From Phytophthora hibernalis (Eukaryota; Oomycota; Peronosporomycetes; Peronosporales; Peronosporaceae), in the NCBI GenBank assembly GCA_012656075.1, contig JAAKBF010000221.1, positions 62,001 through 126,000 on the forward strand: 64,000 nt of DNA, read 5' to 3'. This document shows, piece by piece, positions 24,533-34,463 of the stretch. The notes beneath the pieces are model-generated. The model did not search any database, was not told the DNA's origin, and saw only the letters and a program-made list of their open reading frames with translations. Numbering within the stretch: the stretch's first letter is position 1; each line of letters begins with the position of its first letter. A program made the translations under genes and the position numbers.

Positions 24533-25210
24533 GTGCGAGTTGAAGGTCGAAAGGAAAGTGACGGCTACGGAGCCATTGCGCCGCTTGCTCAGAGACGGGG
24601 CGTGAGTGGCGAAGTGGACGTTTACAATTGGGTTGATCTGATTGGCGACGTTTGACCAATGGACGCAGCAGAGCCCGCGGAGTCACACTTGACAGCAACA
24701 ACTGTAAGCACATCGATTACGCGGGTTTCGTCTAGCGAAAACGGGTTGCGCAGCGACTGGACCCGAGCCGGAGGCAAAATATCCATTCAGATAAATTACC
24801 AATGCAAAATATGCTGGATAATATCCACAGATACGAAAGTAGTACCGGTAGTACTGAAGTACCGGTACATGTAAACACTTCGAACTTGAGGCTCACCATT
24901 TTTAGTGGCGTTACTGAACTCGCATGTGGTTCTTCAATTTGCCACCAACCTTCATCATCTTGAATGCATTGAGGTAGGCGGTGGCCACGCAAAACCGTAG
25001 CTGACCGAACTTGTCCATGCTGAACTCTTGCATCGAGTCAAGAGGCGCACTGTTCAGGAAAGCAACTTCGTAGAAGAAAATGTGTGGGGAATGTAAGCAG
25101 CGACGTGACTTGCACGCCCTCTGAAAGAACCGCTCACTTGCGCGGATCATTTACCGAGCACCACAATCTGAATTCAAGGCACGAGGTAAATACTCGGCAC
25201 TGGGGCCACG
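24533..25210. promoter_or_regulatory. divergent intergenic region
   Basis: Lies between the start of the MET10-like gene (minus) and the start of the mucin-like membrane protein (plus). It contains several overlapping copies of AGTACCGGTA near 24840-24870. An open minus-strand stretch (24911-25075) looks coding-like (near it, SMDKFGQLRFCVATAYLNAF) but I cannot attach it to a gene. Confidence 0.35.
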
Positions 25211-28200
25211 ATGCAATGGATTGCAGTGTTGGCAGTGCTGCCAGCAGTGCTAGCGAAAAGTGCTTCTTCATCATACCCCGATAACGCTATCACCGCCAGC
25301 AAAAAAATCAGCTTCAAGATGGACCGAACTCTGTTGCAGTGGACCTCTTCCTGCCGAACGTCCCTGGCCAAGTGCACAACGGCATGTACAAGCAGATCAA
25401 CGATGGCTCGTACCTTCGAGACTTGCCTTGGGTGAACGTCTACTTCTCGGTGCGGCGAATGCCTCAAACAACGAAATCAGCGGTGAAATGGCACTTCCGG
25501 GCCCACGAGTGCAGACCTCAGGCGGACGAAGAGGACCGCGTTTGCTCCGAAATTGTCGCGGCAGAGCTCGAAAGTGATCATGACCAGAAACGACTTCTTT
25601 TCAACGATGCACCCCACATTATAAACCGTCAAAACTCACTGTCTGCTGACGGCCGTCGTCTTCAGTTTGAAGAGCCCACGACCGTAGCCCCACCTGCCTT
25701 CGCCACGGAGACTGCTTACTACAGTTGCGCCTATTCAGGAGGTGGTAGCAATTGGTGCTGCGCACAATCCAACCAAGGATCGGGAGGGCCGTACTGCTGG
25801 AGCCTATCGACATGCAGAGAAGAATATTCGGCGTGGAATCAGCAAAACATCATCTGCTGCACCGCGAGTGCGGGGACTGCGCACTTACGTATAAGCCTGC
25901 AGCACCGGCAACCTTAGCACCCGCCACGACGACCCCGAGTCCTGCAACTCCCGCACCTGCTACAGAGGACCCGTTCGCCGATATCCCGATACTAGCTGAT
26001 ACCACACCGCCCGCAACGTCAGCGCCAGTTACTGCAGCACCAGCTACAACCAGGACGCCGGTCACTACAGCTCCAGCGACAGAAGACCCGTTCGCCGATA
26101 TCCCGATACTGGCTGACACCACACCGCCCGCAACGTCAGCGCCAGTCACTTCAGCGCCAACCACAACCAGGACGCCAGTCACTTCAGCGCCAACTACAAC
26201 CAGGACGCCAGTCACTTCAGCGCCAACCACAACCAGGACGCCAGTCACTTCAGCGCCAACTACAACCAGGACGCCAGTCACTTCAACGCCAGCGACGGAG
26301 GACCCGTTCGCCGATATTCCAATACTGGCCGATACCACTACGCCCGCAACGTCTGCAGCACCGACACGAGCGCCAACAATGGCTCCTGCAACGTCAGCGC
26401 CAGTTACCGCAGCACCAGCGACGACAAGGACACCGGTCACTCTAGCGCCAGCGACAGAGGACCCGTTCGCAGATATTCCGATTCTTGCAGACACGATAAC
26501 ACCAGCCACACAGAATCCTGCAACGCCGACACCAACAACGCAGCCAGCAACCACTACAGCACCTACAAGTTCTCCATCAATAACGACAGCACCAGTGACA
26601 GCAGCACCAGTAAGTACCACGCAACCCTCGACAACACCATCCACGTCAAGTCCATCGCCGACAACGCAGCCTTCAACGACTTCCACCCCGGCGACGAGTA
26701 CACCAGTAATTACCACGCAGCCTTCGACAACCACCACGCCAACTACATCAACCGAAGTACCTATCTTGGCTGATGATACTGCACAGCCTTCGACATCAAC
26801 AGCTCCGGAAACGACAAGTCCATTATCAGCGACCACACAACCATCGACAGGAACTCCGACAGTGACGGCTTCTCCAATATCCTCGACCCCATCTACAGGA
26901 ACTCCGACAGCGACGGTGACAATAGGAACCACAGCGGTGACAGAACCTCCAGCGACAGGAACTCCGTCAGTAACTACACAACCAACAGCTCCATCGACTC
27001 CGCCAACAGGAACTCCGACAGTGATGGCGTCCCCGGTGACTGGATCTCCATCAGAAACGACTCAGCCAATTTCTCCATCAACGCCGACAACAGGAATTCC
27101 GTCAGTAACAACACAGCCGATCACGTCTGGTTCTTCGACGGATATACCTTTGCTTGCGGATGCCCCAACTTCGATCACGCCTTCATCGACAGGGGCGACA
27201 CCACCAGAAACTCCAGAAGCAACAGCAGAAACCTCATCAACGCCAACGACTGCGCCCGCTCCAGGATCGACAACGCAAACGCCAGTAGCCAATACTCAGC
27301 CCCCAGCGTCAACAACTGCGGCTGGAACGTCATCACCTGCAAGCTCAAGCCCGCAATCACTGTCTGCAACGTCGGTATCAGATCCTGCAAACCAACCTAC
27401 TGCACAGCCAGGATTGACATCGCAGCCACCCACCACGACGCCAACGGCTTCTACGCAAACTCCGACAACGAATAGCCCCGTAGCAACTGACCCCGTACTT
27501 GTTGATACGCAAGCCCCTGCAGCGACGAATCCGGCTTCAACTGCACAAACGCCAGCATCGACAACTGACCCAGCAACCAGCATGCCACTAAGTACCACAA
27601 GCCCCTCGCCGACAAGTACACCACTTGCATCAGGAAGCTTGTCGTCTAGCACACTCTCAGAAATACCAAGCGGTTCCCCGACAGATGCCCCGCCTAGTAC
27701 GACTACGGGTGCGAGCAGCGCGTCAGCGTCGACTGATGGTAGGGGAGCAGCGACGTCAACATTGGTACCATCTCCGAATTCTGGAAACAGCGCTGCAGTT
27801 GACAACTCAGCAGCTGAGAGCGTGTCGACAACGAACGGCCCAAGCTCCTCGAGGTCGACATCTTCGCCAGATTTTCTTGGTGGGAGTGATGCCGTAGCCA
27901 CGATCAAACCTTCAACTTCGGCAGACTCTAGCATGTTCAATGAAGCCGAGGCGATCGCTGAGGGCTCGATCTCGATGTCATCTCTGGCGTCAGCGAATTC
28001 AGAAAACGGGGACTCAAAGGCTCTGCCAGCGACATTTCGTCAGAAGGCAGCCTCCCGAGTATCAGCTCCACGATAAGTGAGTCATCATCCTCCGGCAGTC
28101 TGTCAAACGCTATCGTTGGTAGTGGGAACCCCACTATCATATCAAACGTCAGAGATGAAAACAAACCACGTCCAGATGGTGGTGATGGCGAGGCTTTTCA

Positions 28201-29652
28201 CCGAGCAATCATCAACTTCACACATTCATTGGGACCTGCTCGAGAAATTGCCGGTAGCTCCGCAAACATCTTGGTAGGCACTGCTGTCACGGCGAATATT
28301 GTGAGTGCTGCCATCAGTGTCGCTACAATCAGTACGTCTGCCGTATCGGGTGTTGCGTCGGGGATTGCCGGATCAGTCGCGCCTGTTGTGGACCTGACAG
28401 GGCTCTTTATGATGCTCAACTACCTGCAGTTCATCTCATCGAGCAGCCATCTTAACCTCCCCACTGCACCCGACTTCTTCTTTCGTTTCACGGATTCGTT
28501 GGGGTGGTGTAATCTCCAGCCGACAGGAGCTGGCGAACCTCCTCCAATCGGTGGAGATGATGGCAAGGAAAAACTTTCCAGCGAGGATGCCTCAAATTTC
28601 ACGGTCGCAGATGGTGATATTATATCGGGAGTGCTCGCATACGCGGAGAGAATCAATGTCAAACCCGAAGAGTTGTTCACCAAAACTGCTATCGTGTTCG
28701 TGAGTGTCGTCGGAAGTGTCGCGGCGGTTGTGGCAACAATGTACTCTCTCTTGCGTCTTCTGCTGCGACGAAAACTGGAGCTTTTGATTCAACGACTTGA
28801 TGACTTGCCTCGAGCGAAACTTTTGATGCGTTTGCTGATCCAGTCTTGTTTATCCATTTGCCTCTTGAGTGAGTACGCTCTGAGCATGACGAGCTCGTTC
28901 CAGATGCGGTACAATGAACAAGAGCAACACCACGGTAGCCATAGTGCATTTGCTGTCGCGACTGTGGCGCTTACAGTAGTTTGCTGCGGATTGATCGTGT
29001 TGGGTGTCGTGAAGATCTGGAACAAAAGCGAAGTGGAGCTCTCGAACCCGGACTTCAAATTCGCGTGGGGGCGTACTACAAGTACTATCACTTCGAGAAC
29101 CGCTATTTCTTCGTGGCCAAGATGGGCGCTGAAATCCTTTCGGGCGTGATTATTGGGCTTGTGAGTGATGTGCCGTCCCAATTGACTCTCCTCATGACTC
29201 TGCAGCTCGCCATGTTCCTCTACACGATTGAAAGCGCTCCGTACTCCATGGAGTTCCAAACTGTGTGCTCCTCCATCGCATTCGTAATGAAAATGGTCAC
29301 GTACGCGCTTATCAGCTCCTTCCTTACACCTTCCACGGAAGATGGGTTGCAGAATTTCGTTGGAACACTCGTCATCGTGTTGCAGGTGACGCTGCTGGTA
29401 CTCTTCAACTCTCGCCAGCTATATATCCTGTACAAGCAAATGAAGTACCTCTGGGAGTTGCGGCAAAAGCGCCTGCGAAGCAAAAAGGAAAACAAAAAGG
29501 AAACAGAGCACGCAATGGTCATTAGAAGCTCAGTTTTCGCGCTCACACCTGCACCTGTCTCTCAAATCACCCCGACAGCCACCGGGTCACTGGAAACGCC
29601 ACGCAACTCGATGATCGCAACGCCAATTCAGTTCCATGTAGCCGCGTGTTGA
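25211..29652 (+). CDS. large mucin-like polytopic membrane protein (TRP/Flc-like?)
   Basis: About 1,480 residues once short frame switches are bridged. Order: signal peptide (MQWIAVLAVLPAVLA); an unassigned domain to about residue 150; a Cys-rich patch (about 165-225); roughly 650 residues of Thr/Pro/Ser mucin-like sequence (25915-27900), which should be heavily O-glycosylated; then about seven or eight hydrophobic helices from 28250 to 29450; and a basic cytoplasmic tail. Within the mucin region the phrase EDPFADIPILAD occurs four times. The membrane half resembles fungal TRP-like (Flc) ion-channel proteins, but I rate that as weak. Switches near 25326, 25865, 28015 and at GGGGG 29067-29071 each need one base. 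No introns seen. It ends 14 bp before the converging dynactin gene. Confidence 0.7.
26142..26290 (+). repeat. 33-bp minisatellite inside the mucin domain
   Basis: About four and a half tandem copies of a 33-bp unit encoding TTTRTPVTSAP. Copies differ mainly by a C/T change (CCAACCACA versus CCAACTACA), and the two versions alternate. The repeat keeps the reading frame, so length changes would lengthen or shorten the stalk without breaking it. Confidence 0.85.
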
Positions 29653-29666
29653 CCCAAGGCCACTCT

Positions 29667-31231
29667 CTAACGAAGCAATACGAAACTAACATCTAGCGGC
29701 CACCGGAAGACGCGAGCAGCAGCCATACGGTCATCGAGTTGCTGGATGTTGGATTGAAAAATCTGCACATTCTCGGCCAGACTCGCCTCCATCTGGATAA
29801 CAACAAGCAATAGTACGAGTCAATACGTCTGTGGATATAGGTATTCCATACATCCATGTAATAAATTCATCAACACTCTTTGCGCTGGCGGGATACTTAC
29901 GTTGGCGAGTAAGGCACCATCCGAGTCCAGGAGGTCGCCCAATGACGCCTGGGTCTGTTCCATTTTGTCCACACGCGCTGTCGCATTCAGTGACTCGTCA
30001 TGCGCTGATTTAAGAGTGACGAGGCGGTCCACGATAGTTGGCACTGAAGCCGCTACGGCATCGAGGCTGTTTAGTTGGTCATAAATCTTCTGGATCTGCT
30101 CCCGATCAGCTTGCGAATTCAGAGCACCCTGCACACTTGGTGATTGCTTCAGCTTGCTGAGCAGCGTGAACTCGTGAACCAGAGCCGTTGTGCGTGTCTT
30201 GACTGCATCCAAATTCTTTTCGCTCATCAGGGCAACACGCTGCTCCAGCTGCGCCACCGCTGATGTCAGGTCAGCGCTCGACGCGCCGTTCAGCGAGCTC
30301 AAGCCGTCCAAACGCAGTTCCTGTCCCTGGAAACTTCCAATGGCTCTCTCCAGCGTTGAAATGCGCGACTCAAGCGTAGCCACTCGAGACTTCGCATCCC
30401 GGTCGACCGCATTGAGTTCACCGTTGCTGTAGATCTCGTACACAATGGGTGCGCCTTTAGTCGACGAAGGTGCCATCGTTTGGCCCTGCTGCTGCCGCTT
30501 CAGCGCATCAATCTGCTGGAAGAACTTGGCCGTCAAGTCCTTCTGCAGACTCAACGCCGCGTCGGCGCTGGATCCCGCACTGCTGCCAGAGGAGCGCAGG
30601 AAGGGCTGGAAGGCAGCATTCTTCTCCAGAGCCGACAGGTTCAACTGCAAGGTGTTGAGGCCCTGCATGACCTCATTGAACTCTGCCTCCTGGCCAGCGT
30701 CCACCACCACCTTGTGCTTCTTGTGCTCGGCGTCAGCTGCCAGCAGCGTCAGATCCGTCTCCAGCTCCTTCAACTCCAGCGACAGCCGTGTGAACCGAGC
30801 CAGAGGCGACTCCAGCACCGGCTTATTGCTGCTCTTACTGGCTGAAGCTTCGTACTCCGTCTGCTTGGGCAGTGTGGGCTCTGTATAAGCACAAGAATTC
30901 GATTTTAACAACAATATTCGTCTGAGATGTTTGAACGTTGCGACGCACTGTAAATTTGCCCATGAAGACTTCGAAGGCCTTCGTGGCTGGGAGCTCCTCC
31001 TCGTCCAGCTCCATCGAGCTCTGTACAGTCATTATCCGAAGTATTACAATAAAATAATACGATTTTCACTCAATCCTCGTGCTTATGACGCTGTACCTTG
31101 TCGTGGAAATGGCCCTCGGTCTCCGGACCTGCGCCAGCACCTGCGCGCACCTGTCGGGCGGACGCATTCGCTGGCGCGTACGGCTGGAAAGCCATCTCTG
31201 GCTCGGGCGTCTCGAAGACCTCAGTGCTCAT
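29667..31231 (-). CDS. DCTN2: dynactin subunit 2 (dynamitin, p50)
   Basis: Dynamitin holds the shoulder of dynactin, the activator of cytoplasmic dynein. Four exons with all introns in phase 0: 31097-31231, 30949-31020, 29901-30878 and 29667-29792; introns of 76, 70 and 108 bp, all GT-AG. Total 436 residues, close to the family size (about 400). The N terminus has the dynamitin-type EVFETPEPE motif (residues about 4-12), then ESPLARFTRLSLELKELE, then long coiled coils to the C terminus. The start at 31231 was chosen because the conserved motif follows at once; an in-frame ATG at 31276 is possible. Confidence 0.85.
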
Positions 31232-31969
31232 GACCTTCCGGCGCTTGATCCCCTCTTTCTCTGTTGAATAGTCCATGGTGATGAAAAATAACAAACGCAA
31301 TTTAGACCAAACACACAATTTTGGTCCGCTTCAATGTAGCCATAGGATAAAATAGGCCAATGCTGGATTGGAACTGGTTTTGGGGAAAACTCGTCACGGA
31401 AAAGCTTTTGCTGCTCAAACAGGAAATGTAGAGGCTCTCCATCGTCAAGATCTTGTTTCGACACTAGCTCGTGCCGAGTAGGTGGGAACATTTACTATGT
31501 GTTAAACGAAGTATATTGCCAAGCATGTTTCAAATGAGCATTTGTAGGCTCGAGTTCCAACGCATTGGTAAGTGGCAAACCACCCTCGGAAGTCTGCATG
31601 GGACTCTACCACGTTGCGTTTCCCGGTAGCTCCGTCCAGTCGCGTTGAACTGCAGTCGTTGAGATAGCATCCGGTGTGCCACCCTTTTCGAGATCCGTGT
31701 GAATGGGACCCACCTTCAGTGTGTCCTTCTTCGTGAGTGACGGAGCAAGACCACCGGATCATTGTGATACAACCGAGACGGTTTTCCTATGCGTTGATTG
31801 TGAAGTCTGGCACCGTCAGCTGCTGTTTGAAAACGAATCCAGTTTTGATTGAAGTAAGTACGTTGTTGCATTCTGGACTAAACACGTTGTTGCACTGCAA
31901 CTTCAACTAGTACGACCTTCACTCTGCTCGGCCACGTACCACCAGTGAGCTAGTCCCTCTACTCTAAAT
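31232..31969. other. intergenic region
   Basis: 737 bp between two genes on the same strand. Some open stretches exist on the minus strand (31228-31491, 31502-31762) but I see no domain, splice structure or start context that supports a gene. Confidence 0.4.
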
Positions 31970-32378
31970 TCACGTAGCAGCTACTGGTTTCTCTTCCTCC
32001 TTCGCTCCGTTGGCCGTCTCCTCCACGGCTCCGCGACCAGCCGGTTCTGGGGCAATATCCGTCGCCTCCGCTTGCTGGAGCGCCACTAGAAGTGAAGCGC
32101 AAGTGCTGGGCGATGATCATCTCATGCATCTTGGTGCGCAGTCGCAGCCACTCGATTTCGCTGTCGCTCGGGTCGGGGAAGAGCTTCTGCAGGTGCTTCT
32201 TGGTGCGGCCGTAGAGACTCAGCACGTGGTACGCGTGCATGATGGCTTCCTTGTACTCGAGGTTCTCGTACTTGACCACGATGCCGTCATTGTTCATGAG
32301 GATGTAGGACGAGAAGCCGGGCTTGCTCTTGAGCTGCTTGATCACCTCCTCCACCTCGTTTGGAGCCGCCGCTGCCAT
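31970..32378 (-). CDS. DYNLRB: dynein light chain roadblock/LC7
   Basis: Small dynein accessory chain that binds the intermediate chains. The N terminus matches the family closely: EVEEVIKQLKSKPGFSSYIL, then NNDGIVVKYENLEYKEAIMH and the IEWLRLRTKMHEMIIA block. The frame then breaks in a GGG (plus-strand 32108-32110) within the last beta strand. After adding one base the chain continues with a matching strand and an Ala/Glu-rich extension, ending at TGA 31970-31972. Without that correction it would end in a less plausible tail at 31959. The neighbouring gene on the same strand is dynactin subunit 2. Confidence 0.85.
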
Positions 32379-32718
32379 ATCTTCCAGTCTTGGCGAATGG
32401 TCGCAAAACGCCCAACTACCGGTAGTCGGTATTATAGATGGTCGGCTTCAACTGCACGGGATGACACAGGGCTCTGGATCCTATTATATTAATATTACGA
32501 TGCCTACATGCGCAGCAACGCGATACTGAACATTGGGAGGGCCCTAAATTCGGACAGCGAATAGTGAAGTCATTAAAATATTACTTCTGTAGACTATTGA
32601 AGGACCCCACCCTATTCCGGAGTGCTTTTAGCGAGCAACGCTACGGTATAATGCCTGTCACGAACAACTCAGCCTTGACATACATTACATGTAGATTAAC
32701 GTAATTTAATAGTACAGC
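32379..32718. other. intergenic region
   Basis: 339 bp. No gene, repeat or clear promoter motif recognised. Confidence 0.4.
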
Positions 32719-33720
32719 CTACGCTTGGGTGATGGCCACGCCCGACGCGACCGAGTACACCACCGACACCAATGCCAGCAGCACTACGACCACGCTCACA
32801 ATCGACAGGTCGAAACCAAAAACCTCTGGGCGCTTGGTCTTGGCGTTCAGCACAATGTGTTCGCCTAGATCAATCGATGGGAGGCTCGAGAGCGGCGCGT
32901 ACGAGATCGTGTACTTGGCGGCGCTCTCAGGCTCGACGTCGACATCCTTGACGGCGTCGTAGTTCTTGAGGTAGCTCAGTGCATTGACCACGTTGCCCAG
33001 CACGAGCGTCCCAGGCGGGTCGATGCCGCGGCGACACACCTCGGCCGCGATCTCGCTCAGTGTGCTGCGGATCGTGGACGCGTCGCTCATAGTTGCAGCA
33101 TGGACGACCGCCGCGGGCATGTCGCTCGGGTATCCGCGCTCCGTCTGCAGCGCCTGCGTGAGTCCTTCGATGCGGCCGATGGCCATGAGGAAGATCGTCG
33201 TGCGGTGGTCGCAGTACTCGGGCAGGTCCGGGAAGTGGTCCTGCTTGCCGTGGCCCGTGCACACGAGCACCTGGTCGGCCACATCTCGCATGGTGGCAGG
33301 GATACCTGCACTGGCAGGAGCAGAGAGAGAGCTGGAGAGGCCCGGGATGACGTCCACATCGAAGCCAGCCTCAGAGTAGATCACGGCCTCTTCGCCGCCG
33401 CGACCGTACATGAACGGGTCGCCGTTCTTGAGACGCACGACGCGTTTGCCCTGCGCGAGTGCTTCCAGGCCCCAAGCGTCCAGTTCAGCTTGAGCGAGGT
33501 CGGCCTTGCCACAGCGTTTACGTGCCACGCGCACCTCGCAGGTGGCGATCTCCAGCACGTCGGAGGGCACGAGGCGGTCGGCCAGCACGAGGTCGGCCTG
33601 TTGCAGCGCGCGATAGGCCTTGAGCGTCAGCAGCTCCGGATCGCCTGGACCTGCGCCCACCAGCAGCATCATGCCCTTGGTCACTGACATTGTCAGTTGA
33701 GTGGCGTCGAAGCTTGACAC
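32719..33720 (-). CDS. MET1: uroporphyrinogen-III C-methyltransferase (SUMT/MET1-like), tail-anchored
   Basis: Adds two methyl groups from S-adenosylmethionine to uroporphyrinogen III to make precorrin-2, the precursor of siroheme. 333 residues. The family motifs are present: GAGPGDPELLTLKA (about residues 22-36), RLKNGDPFMYGRGGEE (about 97-112) and VIPGLSSSLSAPASAGIPAT. Unlike typical SUMTs, the chain continues past the catalytic domain and ends in one hydrophobic helix (about 305-328) only four or so residues from the C terminus, which looks like a tail anchor. It could also start at the second Met (33690). No MET8-type dehydrogenase/ferrochelatase is seen in this window. Its head faces the sulfite reductase hemoprotein, whose cofactor it helps make. 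Confidence 0.88.
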   Translation of the reverse strand: MSSFDATQLTMSVTKGMMLLVGAGPGDPELLTLKAYRALQQADLVLADRLVPSDVLEIATCEVRVARKRCGKADLAQAELDAWGLEALAQGKRVVRLKNGDPFMYGRGGEEAVIYSEAGFDVDVIPGLSSSLSAPASAGIPATMRDVADQVLVCTGHGKQDHFPDLPEYCDHRTTIFLMAIGRIEGLTQALQTERGYPSDMPAAVVHAATMSDASTIRSTLSEIAAEVCRRGIDPPGTLVLGNVVNALSYLKNYDAVKDVDVEPESAAKYTISYAPLSSLPSIDLGEHIVLNAKTKRPEVFGFDLSIVSVVVVLLALVSVVYSVASGVAITQA

Positions 33721-34463
33721 AGGAAGGTGGCAGAATGCGGAATGGCATGTTGCCTCTCGCCGCCTAGAGCTGCGAACGGGTCAAAAACGTAAACGAGCCC
33801 GTATTCGTGCATTGGATGATGTTGCCATGTGGTCCACTCTATTTGGTGCATCCAAATTTCAGCCAATCAACAATAGGTTAATCCAGACGCCGTGCCTTAC
33901 AAATCCTAGTCACAGCGCGACTAAGGAAACGGGCACTAAATTGACATCTTGCTGTAAGCGCTATGATCAGTCGCGCACACCAAAACTTCAACTCGAATCT
34001 CGCCCTCGCCTCGCTTGCTCGCACCGCAACGAGAGGAGTGCGTTCTAAGGCGCAAACGCGGCGATTACCCCTTCGTGCTGTGGACGAACTTCGTCCAATC
34101 AACCCGATCACGCACACATACAGGGACGAGCGAGGCGCGCCGATATCGGGTTTGCGAGGTACTGACGCATCAAGTGCGGTATTCGTTCTCACAGGTTCGC
34201 GAAACCGCCAGATGCGCGTCGATTCGATCGCGGTCGCTGATTGGCTTAACACATGACGCATCCGCATTGAGCGTTTCCATTGGCTGCCATGTCGCCATAG
34301 CCGAGCCATCAGCTGTCAGTGCATCTGTCACTGAAGCGGGGACTGCGTCAGCGGCAATCTTGAGCGGTTCGGGTGGTGAGACCCGCATTGACCATTCCGC
34401 ACGCAGTCGCGCAAGTGCCAAGGGACCATCACTCCTCGTCGGTTGCCTCCACACATACACAGG
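33721..34463. promoter_or_regulatory. bidirectional promoter of SUMT and sulfite reductase hemoprotein
   Basis: 743 bp between the divergent starts of a siroheme-making enzyme and a siroheme-using enzyme. It holds four CCAAT boxes: CCAAT at 33863-33867 and 34095-34099, and ATTGG at 34240-34244 and 34279-34283. No other gene is seen. Shared regulation is inference. Confidence 0.5.

Noticed and set aside
24911..25150. Separate small gene on the minus strand
   Set aside because: One open stretch looks coding-like, but I found no consistent splice partner, start context or domain.
26142..26290. CRISPR-like direct repeats
   Set aside because: Units are adjacent without unique spacers, keep the reading frame and are in a eukaryotic coding region.
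25850..26932. 360-codon Val/Gly-rich frame on the minus strand
   Set aside because: It is the mirror of the Thr/Pro mucin repeats; low-complexity translation only.
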